6,442 nucleotides of DNA from Thermoprotei archaeon (GTDB lineage: Archaea > Thermoproteota > Thermoprotei > QMSL01 > B3-G16). The translations under genes were made by a program, and so were the position numbers. Below, one piece after another: positions 1-5,164 of the stretch. The notes beneath the pieces were generated by a model. The model was not told where the DNA came from and did no database searches. It was given only the letters and a program-made list of their open reading frames with translations. Within the stretch, counting starts at the first letter, position 1; each line of letters begins with the position of its first letter. Location: NCBI GenBank assembly GCA_003649665.1, contig QMSL01000080.1, positions 1 to 6,442 of the forward strand, read 5' to 3'.

Positions 1-312
1 ATTTTTCTTAATTCCCTCACGTATTAAAAACGCTATGGCCTCTGATTTCGTTGAGAAGAACCCTGCCTCAACTAATATATTTATTAATTCCATCTCCCTC
101 TTAGATACCCTCGTTGCTACGACGAATTCCCTTCTCTTATCCATTTCTTCCTCAGGAAGCATTACATCCTTGAGTAGGGATAAGGGAGGAATTGGTAATG
201 GTGGTAAGGGCTCACCTTTCCTTGCGCTCCTAATAGCCCTTTCAAGCCATTTATCAATTTCATACTTCCATCTCTCTACAAGCTTTCTTAGGCTTTCTTC
301 CAACTCACTCAT
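1..312 (-). CDS. Ribbon-helix-helix (CopG-type) DNA-binding protein, C-terminus cut by window edge
   Basis: The minus strand is open for 104 codons from an ATG at 312 to the window edge with no stop, so the protein is partial at its C-terminus. Residues 1-33 are charged and probably helical. Residues 35-43 form a proline-rich linker (P-L-P-P-L-P-I-P-P). Residues about 62-102 look like a ribbon-helix-helix domain: a short strand (F-V-V-A-T-R-V), a first helix (S-K-R-E-M-E-L-I-N-I-L-V-E-A-G), then the typical turn and second helix beginning T-K-S-E-A-I. RHH proteins bind DNA as dimers through the strand, as repressors or antitoxins. The start is supported by GAGG at 321-324, 8 nt upstream; an earlier ATG in the leader is closed at once by a stop. 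The C/D sRNA lies 54 nt upstream on the same strand and may share its transcript. The target operator is unknown. The domain call rests on pattern only and the exact family is not recognised. Confidence 0.72.
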   Translation of the reverse strand, partial: MSELEESLRKLVERWKYEIDKWLERAIRSARKGEPLPPLPIPPLSLLKDVMLPEEEMDKRREFVVATRVSKREMELINILVEAGFFSTKSEAIAFLIREGIKKN

Positions 313-338
313 ATATTTTTCCTCATTTTTACAATCAT

Positions 339-353
339 AAAAAACGAATAAAA
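339..353 (-). terminator. T-rich tract after the C/D sRNA (possible terminator or promoter)
   Basis: Read on the minus strand, 353-350 is a T4 run and 344-339 a T6 run, placed 14-28 nt after the 3' end of the sRNA stem. Archaeal RNA polymerase often stops at oligo-T runs, so this could end the sRNA. The T6 run followed by ATG could instead act as a weak TATA-like element for the RHH gene, but it lies too close to that gene's GAGG site to be its normal promoter. The two readings cannot be separated from sequence. Confidence 0.3.
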
Positions 354-366
354 CAATTTCGATGGC

Positions 367-443
367 TCTTAAATACCTCGGTTCTGGCCACTTTCATCAT
401 CTCTATGCTTTCAGAAGGGTGTGTTTTCCTCATCCATTTAAGA
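367..443 (-). ncRNA. Box C/D guide sRNA (2'-O-methylation guide)
   Basis: Read 5'-3' on the minus strand, the elements occur in canonical order. Terminal stem arm TCTTAAAT (443-436); box C ATGAGGA (433-427); a 12-nt guide (426-415, AAACACACCCTT); box D' CTGA (414-411); a 10-nt spacer; box C' ATGATGA (400-394, exact consensus); a 12-nt guide (393-382, AAGTGGCCAGAA); box D CCGA (381-378); and stem arm ATTTAAGA (374-367), which pairs perfectly over 8 bp with the first arm. Twelve-nucleotide spacers are the preferred length in archaeal C/D RNPs (L7Ae, Nop5, fibrillarin). Box C and box D each differ from consensus by one base, at the two positions that pair with each other (U-U becomes G-C). By the N+5 rule the targets would be 5'-AAGGGTGTGTTT and 5'-TTCTGGCCACTT, with the fifth base (a G in both) methylated. 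I could not place these in rRNA or tRNA from memory. A 2x3 internal loop separates stem and boxes, a small deviation from the ideal. Confidence 0.85.
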
Positions 444-458
444 TAACTTACCTTAAAG

Positions 459-480
459 CTAATATACGTTTCTTAAAATA
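459..480 (-). promoter_or_regulatory. Candidate TATA region for the C/D sRNA
   Basis: On the minus strand TATTTTAAG (480-472) and GTATATTAG (467-459) are both TATA-like. With the usual distance of about 26 nt from box centre to transcription start, they would initiate near 450 or near 438, bracketing the 5' end of the sRNA stem at 443. This is positional support only; A+T-rich DNA gives such matches often. Confidence 0.35.
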
Positions 481-517
481 GGGAAAACATGCCTACGTTT
501 CATGATTTCCAAAAGAC

Positions 518-533
518 GCGATCGCTTTATAAG
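518..533 (+). promoter_or_regulatory. Promoter of the Sm-like gene: GCGATCGC palindrome abutting TTTATAAG box
   Basis: TTTATAAG at 526-533 is a good archaeal TATA box. Its centre predicts a start around 551-556, giving a very short leader that would just include, or partly clip, the GGGAGGG site. Directly upstream, where the B recognition element would sit, is the perfect 8-bp palindrome GCGATCGC (518-525), an unusually GC-rich patch for this region. It could be a regulator site overlapping BRE; that is inference. Confidence 0.55.
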
Positions 534-552
534 TGACCTTATGAAGATATAA

Positions 553-559
553 GGGAGGG
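553..559 (+). promoter_or_regulatory. Strong Shine-Dalgarno site that fixes the TTG start of the Sm-like gene
   Basis: GGGAGGG lies about 7 nt before the TTG at 566. There is no comparable site before the next in-frame ATG at 617, which would in any case start at the very edge of the Sm domain. The TTG is therefore preferred. Confidence 0.75.
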
Positions 560-565
560 CATACC

Positions 566-982
566 TTGAGCTCTGAATGGAACGTAGAAAATGAACATGA
601 TAATAGAGGCTTTGAAATGTTAAATAAATATATTGGGGCATTAGTTGAGGTACGTACTGCAGATGGCAAGGTGCTACAAGGCAGATTGATTGATTTTGAC
701 CCGGAATACTTTAATATTCTTCTAAGAGACGTAACTACATCTGATGGAAGAAGGGCGCCAGTTGCACTAATATCAGGAGCAGCAATATCGTACATACTCT
801 TCATAGGCCCCCCTGAAAAGGAGGAGGAACTAGAGGAGAAGGTAATGAGGCTACTCATAAAGGATCCAGACCTAGATCCTGAGACCATAGCTAAATTATG
901 TAATGCTAAGGTAGAACGAGTAAATGAGATAATACTTAAGTTAAGGAAGCGTGGCCTCCTTCCACGTTCACACGATAAGTAA
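566..982 (+). CDS. Sm-like (Lsm/SmAP) RNA-binding protein with C-terminal helix-turn-helix-like extension
   Basis: A 138-residue protein with a TTG start set by the GGGAGGG site. Residues about 18-56 match the Sm1 half of an Sm fold (I-G-A-L-V-E-V-R, D-G-K-V-L-Q-G-R-L, N-I-L-L-R-D-V) and about 66-80 the Sm2 half (A-L-I-S-G-A-A-I-S-Y-I-L-F). Sm proteins form rings that bind U-rich RNA. Two key spots differ from the usual pattern: the Sm1 loop is D45-P-E-Y-F-N50, one residue longer than D-x-x-M-N, and the Sm2 R-G is S69-G70. Most archaeal SmAPs are about 75-90 residues. Here an acidic linker (84-90) leads to about 48 extra residues with a helix-turn-helix look: L-D-P-E-T-I-A-K-L-C at 103-112, then V-E-R-V-N-E-I-I-L-K-L-R-K-R-G-L-L. 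Crenarchaeal SmAP3 also has an extra C-terminal domain, but I cannot say this is its orthologue. The gene is monocistronic and divergent from the sRNA and RHH gene. Confidence 0.88.
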   Translation: MSSEWNVENEHDNRGFEMLNKYIGALVEVRTADGKVLQGRLIDFDPEYFNILLRDVTTSDGRRAPVALISGAAISYILFIGPPEKEEELEEKVMRLLIKDPDLDPETIAKLCNAKVERVNEIILKLRKRGLLPRSHDK

Positions 983-1198
983 TACGACATTATGTTAGTT
1001 AATCTTAGCTTTAAGGTCTTTCTATAAAACACCTCTACTTCTGGATGCGTTTTAGGAGGCTTTGAATATCCTGCGATATATCTCCAAATAGATTCCGTAA
1101 GGGTGATGCTCATGCAATTCGTTTTTAAGAACGTGAATTTTTACGAGTAGCAGGTACTCCATGAGTATGTATGTGAAGCCTTAAAAGCAATTACAGTA

Positions 1199-1230
1199 AA
1201 GCTTAAATTAGGTAAGCGAACCTAGTGCTT
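1199..1230. repeat. Imperfect hairpin
   Basis: TAGGT (1209-1213) pairs with ACCTA (1220-1224) around the loop AAGCGA, and the outer arms AAGC (1199-1202) and GCTT (1227-1230) also pair, with an internal loop between. It could be a structured RNA element or chance; no T run follows, so a terminator is unlikely. Confidence 0.3.
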
Positions 1231-1272
1231 ATCTCTATGACGACATTCTGACATAATATCATGCACTTTAAA

Positions 1273-1287
1273 ATATCTTAAAGATAT
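1273..1287. repeat. Perfect 15-bp palindrome ATATCTT-A-AAGATAT
   Basis: Two 7-bp arms are separated by a single A. It lies about 150 bp before the glycosyltransferase start, too far for a core operator unless the promoter is distant. Its low complexity means chance is possible. Confidence 0.4.
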
Positions 1288-1420
1288 GTTTTCAGCTAAT
1301 GAGAGGTAGGCATACTAATAAAGATATCGCTTAGCTCTATTAAATTCTTAATAAGGAATTATTAGAGAGCAGATTTTAGAAACCACCCCACTCTACAACT
1401 TCACAACTGCCATACATTAC

Positions 1421-1426
1421 GGAGGT
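1421..1426 (+). promoter_or_regulatory. Shine-Dalgarno site GGAGGT for the GTG-started glycosyltransferase
   Basis: GGAGGT lies 7 nt before the GTG at 1434, matching the anti-Shine-Dalgarno tail well and supporting the GTG as the true start. Confidence 0.75.
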
Positions 1427-1433
1427 TAGAATC

Positions 1434-2585
1434 GTGAACATAGGAATATTCCACTGGTCATTCCATACGCGGGGAGGAGGTGAAGTAGTAGCTTATTACT
1501 TAGCCAAGGCAGTTGGCGTGAAGACAATATACACGTTATTGAGTGAAGGCTACTTTAAAGATGTGAAAACTATAGACGTGATCGATTACCTACCAGGATG
1601 GGCTAAATTCATTACTAAGCTCCTTAGGGACAGAAGGTTATTTGAGATGTGGATCTGGAGCCTTATTGATGTAAGCGAAATAGAGGATTTCGACATCATC
1701 ATAACGTCAGGTAACTGGACGAGAGCGATAATAACTCCTGAGCATACACTACACGTACACTATCTCCACTCCGTAAATAAGCAGATATGGTGCATATGGC
1801 ACCATTATTGGAAGGTTGCAAAAAGGAACTTGCTGGCGTTCTCCCTCATAGAATTCTTAAGATGGATAGATCGTATGATAGATTCAAGAGTGGATTATTA
1901 CTTAGTAAATTCCGAGCTTACAAGGAAGCGGCTTTGGAAGTATATGAAAAGATATGGCGAGATATTGTATCCTCCAATAGACATGGGGAAGTATAAGTTT
2001 AAGGAATATGGTGATTTCTTCCTTCATATAGGCAGATTTGATGTTGAAAAGCAGATCATGCCCGTTATAAAAGCATGCGAGAAGATGAATGTAAAATTAG
2101 TCTTAATTGGAGCTGAGGGAAATGATAAGGAGACTTTAAGGTACGTGAAGAAGAGCAGGAGCCCGAATGTAGAGTACTTAGGATATGTTAGTGATGAGGA
2201 GAAAATTGATCTATTAGCTAGTTGTAAAGCTGTCATATATAATCCTCTTGATGAGGACTTTGGAATAGTGCCTATAGAGGCATTGGCTAGCGGCAAGCCA
2301 GTAATAGTAAATCATACGGGCTACCCATCAATATTAATTAAGAGAACCGGCTTCGTAGAGGCACAGAGAGGCATACGTATCTATAGAGGGGGAATTATAA
2401 CAAGAGGCGATGTATACACGATATGTAAGGCTATCAAGGTAATTGATAAATATAAATGGTCACCTGAGATAAGGAAGTTCGCAGAGCCGTTTGATTTCTC
2501 GATATTCAAGTCCAATTTAAAGATGTATTTAGAGACATGGAAGAAGGAATTCGATGAATTGCTTATCGCTAAGGAATTGGAATAA
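1434..2585 (+). CDS. Family 4-like (GT-B fold) glycosyltransferase
   Basis: A 383-residue protein, a normal length for GT4. The N-terminal Rossmann half has the usual glycine-rich loop (G-G-G-E at 14-17, after strand N-I-G-I-F). The C-terminal half carries L-H-I-G-R-F-D at 197-203, L-V-L-I-G at 222-226, and the GT4 E-x7-E motif: E274 in D-E-D-F-G and E282 in P-I-E-A-L-A-S-G-K-P-V. L-Y-P-P-I-D at 178-183 is the usual linker between halves. GT4 enzymes transfer a sugar from a nucleotide-sugar donor with retention of configuration; donor and acceptor cannot be told here. No signal peptide or membrane span is evident, so it probably works on the cytosolic side, for example on a lipid-linked glycan or glycolipid. 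It stands alone between a gap and a convergent gene, so no glycan cluster helps to narrow its role. The position usually held by a lysine in the G-R-x5-K donor motif is here near K206 (G-R-F-D-V-E-K). Confidence 0.9.
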   Translation: MNIGIFHWSFHTRGGGEVVAYYLAKAVGVKTIYTLLSEGYFKDVKTIDVIDYLPGWAKFITKLLRDRRLFEMWIWSLIDVSEIEDFDIIITSGNWTRAIITPEHTLHVHYLHSVNKQIWCIWHHYWKVAKRNLLAFSLIEFLRWIDRMIDSRVDYYLVNSELTRKRLWKYMKRYGEILYPPIDMGKYKFKEYGDFFLHIGRFDVEKQIMPVIKACEKMNVKLVLIGAEGNDKETLRYVKKSRSPNVEYLGYVSDEEKIDLLASCKAVIYNPLDEDFGIVPIEALASGKPVIVNHTGYPSILIKRTGFVEAQRGIRIYRGGIITRGDVYTICKAIKVIDKYKWSPEIRKFAEPFDFSIFKSNLKMYLETWKKEFDELLIAKELE

Positions 2586-2618
2586 ATTTTATTAAGTTAA
2601 GTTTTTAAGTTTACGGAA
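2586..2618 (+). terminator. T-rich intergenic spacer between convergent genes
   Basis: The 33-bp spacer holds TTTTATT and GTTTTT (2601-2606) runs on the plus strand and a threefold AAGTT-type iteration. Such T runs suit archaeal intrinsic termination of the glycosyltransferase transcript. The minus-strand reading has no comparable T run, so the nucleoside hydrolase transcript may end within the neighbour. Confidence 0.4.
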
Positions 2619-3530
2619 TCAATTAAAGCTCTTAGTTATTATCTCGTGTATTACCCTACGCATATGTTCATTGGTAATCCCCTCCTTATGCTCTATATAA
2701 TAATGGTTTGAATCATTCAGTTTAAATTCAGTATGTCCTTCTTCATCAACATAGATCTTACCTGGGCCTATAAGCTTGAACCATTTATCCCATTTAGGAT
2801 GTACTAGTAGCGTCGCATAGGGATCCCATGATGGTCTATTGAATCTTGGATCACCAAACCATTTCCACTGCGCCTTTATAGGATATTCATCAGGCGCTTT
2901 ATCGAATATGTCTCCAGTTAGGGTCTGTAAGGGCACTCTATAGTCAACAACTATGAGTGGCACAGTCTTAGGGAAGTTCTCGAATACGTATCTTGCTGCC
3001 TCTACGTCAGATCTTACATTATATTCACTATATTCAGCTACGTGTACATCTCCCGCCATAGCTATGTATTTGACAACCTTTCTCTCTATTAGCTCTATAC
3101 CGGTTAACTCTGTTATCTCATCTCCCTCACTTTTCAATAAGTTCGCTATATTCGTCATAGGTCCTGCTGATATCAGAACAACTGACCTATCTGGTGCCAT
3201 GGCTAATAAATACCTAAAGAGTCTGACTACGTCCTGACATAAATGCCAGGAAATCCTTGATCCAAACGCATCAAAACTCGCCTTAGCATGAGTTCTCGAG
3301 CTAAGATCCGGATCCTTATCAGACATTACTCCTATTGGAACTTCCCTTTTGAGAACATGCCTTACAGCATTGTCTACAGCAATAGGCCCCCAATAGCTAG
3401 TATCCGAGAGGCCTATTCCATATAATTCTATAAGGCCCTCCTTTTCAAGCCCGAAGAGTACTGCCAGACCAACGGTACCATCAAAATCTCCAGCTAAATC
3501 ATTATCATATATTACGAGGGTCTTTCCCAT
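2619..3530 (-). CDS. Nucleoside hydrolase family protein (inosine/uridine-preferring type) with altered active site
   Basis: A 303-residue protein, close to the family's usual 300-340. Family marks are the N-terminal aspartate cluster D9-N-D11-L-A-G-D15-F-D17-G18, the S-A-G-P-M-T-N-I-A motif (121-129), N171-V-R-S-D175-V-E-A-A-R (matching the N-x-x-x-D-P-E-A-A region), and S-W-D236-P for the C-terminal calcium-binding aspartate. Nucleoside hydrolases split the N-glycosidic bond of nucleosides to give base and ribose, with calcium held by the aspartates. Two sites are odd: the second Asp of the usual D-D-A is G18, and the usual catalytic His before the C-terminal Asp is W235. Relatives with S-W-D or S-Y-D at the last motif are known, but with D-V-D-D-A at the first. 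The substrate may therefore differ from classical nucleosides. There is no clear Shine-Dalgarno site; a TATA-like box suggests a short leader. The gene lies 115 bp downstream of guaB on the same strand. Confidence 0.82.
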   Translation of the reverse strand: MGKTLVIYDNDLAGDFDGTVGLAVLFGLEKEGLIELYGIGLSDTSYWGPIAVDNAVRHVLKREVPIGVMSDKDPDLSSRTHAKASFDAFGSRISWHLCQDVVRLFRYLLAMAPDRSVVLISAGPMTNIANLLKSEGDEITELTGIELIERKVVKYIAMAGDVHVAEYSEYNVRSDVEAARYVFENFPKTVPLIVVDYRVPLQTLTGDIFDKAPDEYPIKAQWKWFGDPRFNRPSWDPYATLLVHPKWDKWFKLIGPGKIYVDEEGHTEFKLNDSNHYYIEHKEGITNEHMRRVIHEIITKSFN

Positions 3531-3564
3531 GCTTGTAGCCCATCTAACCTGATAGCCTTAAATG

Positions 3565-3573
3565 ATTTAAAGC
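3565..3573 (-). promoter_or_regulatory. TATA-like box of the nucleoside hydrolase gene
   Basis: GCTTTAAAT on the minus strand (3573-3565) predicts a start near 3543, only about 13 nt before the ATG at 3530. This fits the missing Shine-Dalgarno site and suggests a very short or nearly leaderless mRNA. Confidence 0.4.
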
Positions 3574-3587
3574 TTTACTAATCGCAT

Positions 3588-3608
3588 ATTAGCTCTCTTA
3601 TAGCTAAT
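3588..3608. repeat. Perfect 7+7 inverted repeat ATTAGCT-N7-AGCTAAT, candidate operator
   Basis: The arms at 3588-3594 and 3602-3608 are exact inverted copies with a 7-nt spacer. The dyad lies about 15 bp upstream of the TATA-like box of the nucleoside hydrolase gene and after the guaB stop. There is no T run after it on the minus strand, so a regulator site fits better than a terminator, although a 3'-end hairpin for guaB is possible. Confidence 0.5.
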
Positions 3609-3645
3609 GTAATATACTATGTAATGATTCCGACTTTATGGAGGA

Positions 3646-5118
3646 TTATGTAGCTGAAAGATCTTGTCTCATGAATAGCTTCCCTAACGTTGATAATGGA
3701 ATTACCGAGTGAGGAGCTCTCTCTTGAGCTCCTAGTGGTGTTACTAATGCTAGCTTCGCTTTGTACCACATATCCTTTATGTTCTTCGCTCCTGCATACC
3801 CCATGGATGCCTTAAGGCCAGATATGAACTCAGCCATTACCTTGACAGCTGAACCACGGTATTTCACAAGAGCCTCTATACCCTCCTCTATACTCTTAGC
3901 CACTTTACTATATCTATCTGCCGCATACCTCTTTGCTTTTGCCGCCTTAGATGCCATACCCCGATAATATTTGAACTTAACTCCTGCTATCTCTATTATC
4001 GGCGAGGGGCTTTCATCACATCCCGCAAGGACATATCCAAGCATGACTGCTGAGGCTCCTACGGCAAATGCCTTAGCTGCATCGCCAGGCCATCTTATCC
4101 CTCCATCAGCTATTATTGGTACCTTAGCTTTCTCCTCAATTAATGCATCAGCTACCTGTCCTACAGCAAATAGTGTAGGAGCTAGAGCGCCTGTGATCTC
4201 AGCTGTGGTACATATACTACCAGAACCTATGCCCACTCTAAATCCATCAACCCTCTCTAATTTGCTTAGTATGTCCTTAACTGCACTCTTAGTACCGATA
4301 TTTCCTATAATTACATCCGCTGAAAGCTTCTTCTCAAGCCTCTTCATGGCCTCTATGCACTTATCGTTATGGAAATGAGCAACATCTAGTACTAGTATAT
4401 CAACGACTTTATCTAGACTTAATGCCCTCTTTTCATCAAATGGCGATATAGCGGCAGCACATAACAATCGACCATCTCTCCCTATAGCGGGCTCTCTGAA
4501 TTTTCCCTTAAGGACTATCTCATCTATGGTTATAAGGCCTATGAGCTCTCCTTCCTCACTTATAACTGGAAGCTCTGTTAGGAATTTATCCCTCATTACA
4601 TTTACTATATCCTCTATGCTGGTTCCGGTCTTTACGCATGGATAATCCTTTCTTATGATTTTACGAAGAGGTTCCTCCTCCCTTCTTAGGAAGGCATCAA
4701 CTTTCGTAACTACGCCTATAAACGTTCCTTCCTTATCCGTTATGGGAACTATGTTAATACCATATCTCTCCATGATATCTATCGCTCTTTTCACTTGATC
4801 ATCCATAGTGATATGTGGTACTACCTTGACGTCCATATCAGCCATTTTAACCAATCTTGCCATTTTAACTTGTTCCTCAATGCTACAGTTCCTATGAAGA
4901 ACCCCTAGACCGCCCATTTTGGCCATTACTATAGCCATTTCGGCCTCAGTAACAGTATCCATAGGAGATGAGACTACAGGGATTCCTAGACGATAATTCT
5001 TAGTGACGTAAGTACTTACATCGACATCTTTAGGATCGACAGGAGAACGACCTGGAAGGATTACTACATCCCTAAAAGTAAGAGCTAATGGTGCCTCGGT
5101 TAGCTTCCTCATGAACAT
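3646..5118 (-). CDS. guaB: Inosine-5'-monophosphate dehydrogenase (divergent)
   Basis: A 490-residue protein, typical for IMPDH, which oxidises IMP to XMP with NAD+, the committed step to GMP. Order of parts: first barrel segment with P-V-V-S-S-P-M-D-T-V-T-E (47-58); two CBS domains about 97-145 and 158-205, inserted as in IMPDH; then the second barrel segment. Catalytic Cys303 lies in G-S-G-S-I-C-T-T. A-D-G-G-I-R is at 337-342, the flap motif Y-R-G-M at 385-388, the D-R402-Y403 dyad at 401-403, and E-E-G-I-E at 411-415. Several spots usually strict are changed: A306 after C-T-T (normally R or Q), F248 in A-H-F-H-N (usually A-H-G-H-S), Y362 for the phosphate-binding Ser in M-L-G-S, and R-G-M-A-S for R-G-M-G-S. 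The start is backed by GAGGT 7 nt upstream. GMP reductase with CBS domains is the main alternative. The nucleoside hydrolase follows on the same strand. Confidence 0.9.
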   Translation of the reverse strand: MFMRKLTEAPLALTFRDVVILPGRSPVDPKDVDVSTYVTKNYRLGIPVVSSPMDTVTEAEMAIVMAKMGGLGVLHRNCSIEEQVKMARLVKMADMDVKVVPHITMDDQVKRAIDIMERYGINIVPITDKEGTFIGVVTKVDAFLRREEEPLRKIIRKDYPCVKTGTSIEDIVNVMRDKFLTELPVISEEGELIGLITIDEIVLKGKFREPAIGRDGRLLCAAAISPFDEKRALSLDKVVDILVLDVAHFHNDKCIEAMKRLEKKLSADVIIGNIGTKSAVKDILSKLERVDGFRVGIGSGSICTTAEITGALAPTLFAVGQVADALIEEKAKVPIIADGGIRWPGDAAKAFAVGASAVMLGYVLAGCDESPSPIIEIAGVKFKYYRGMASKAAKAKRYAADRYSKVAKSIEEGIEALVKYRGSAVKVMAEFISGLKASMGYAGAKNIKDMWYKAKLALVTPLGAQERAPHSVIPLSTLGKLFMRQDLSAT

Positions 5119-5125
5119 TATCTGT

Positions 5126-5130
5126 ACCTC
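5126..5130 (-). promoter_or_regulatory. Shine-Dalgarno site GAGGT of guaB
   Basis: GAGGT on the minus strand lies 7 nt before the ATG at 5118 but 13 nt before the second in-frame ATG at 5112, so it selects the first ATG. Confidence 0.7.
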
Positions 5131-5164
5131 GGACTAACTTTGTGCAGTCTAATGGGATCGGAGA

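Larger units (their letters stand above)
983..1433. other. Gene-poor gap of about 450 bp with small dyads and possible gene relic
   Basis: I find no convincing gene here. It holds an imperfect hairpin (1199-1230), a perfect 7+1+7 palindrome (1273-1287), and an imperfect A+T-rich inverted repeat in which GCTCT (1334-1338) and AATTC (1343-1347) pair with GAATT (1356-1360) and AGAGC (1366-1370) around an 8-nt loop. A plus-strand reading frame at 1103-1225 carries an internal TAG and might be a relic (see findings). A 36-codon minus frame at 1052-1162 has no ribosome site. No tRNA-like fold or complete C/D box set was seen. No clear TATA box could be assigned to the downstream glycosyltransferase; the A+T-rich stretch at 1340-1365 is the best guess. 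Confidence 0.6.

Noticed and set aside
35..340. 101-codon open frame on the plus strand at the left edge
   Set aside because: It is the reverse of the RHH gene; the serine/leucine-rich product is typical of a shadow frame, while the minus strand gives a coherent domain and a GAGG start site.
450..1017. 13-nt inverted pair ACCTTAAAGCTAA (450-462) and TTAGCTTTAAGGT (1005-1017) flanking the Sm-like gene
   Set aside because: In A+T-rich DNA of this length about one chance 13-mer match is expected; no longer homology, target duplication or transposase supports a mobile element.
493..1113. Long 206-codon open frame on the minus strand opposite the Sm-like gene
   Set aside because: Its central part is just the antisense of the well-supported Sm-like gene, the serine/arginine-rich product has no recognisable domain, and there is no ribosome site before its ATG.
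1052..1162. 36-codon minus-strand frame starting M-E-Y-L-L-L-V-K-I-H
   Set aside because: It reads plausibly but has no ribosome site, an upstream stop close by and no recognisable domain; not enough to call a gene.
1236..1250. ATGACGA followed by CTGA on the plus strand in the gap
   Set aside because: Only 4 nt separate the boxes, far short of a guide, and no second pair or stem is present.
1434..2585. Idea that the GT4 gene belongs to a polysaccharide cluster with the aminotransferase tail
   Set aside because: They are about 4 kb apart, separated by purine and URO-D-like genes on other strands, so no operon or cluster is supported in this window.
2717..2749. C/D-like boxes on the minus strand (TTGATGA, then CTGA about 11 nt later, then a second CTGA)
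   Set aside because: They lie inside the nucleoside hydrolase coding sequence, box C lacks the purine, there is no final D box at the right spacing and no terminal stem.
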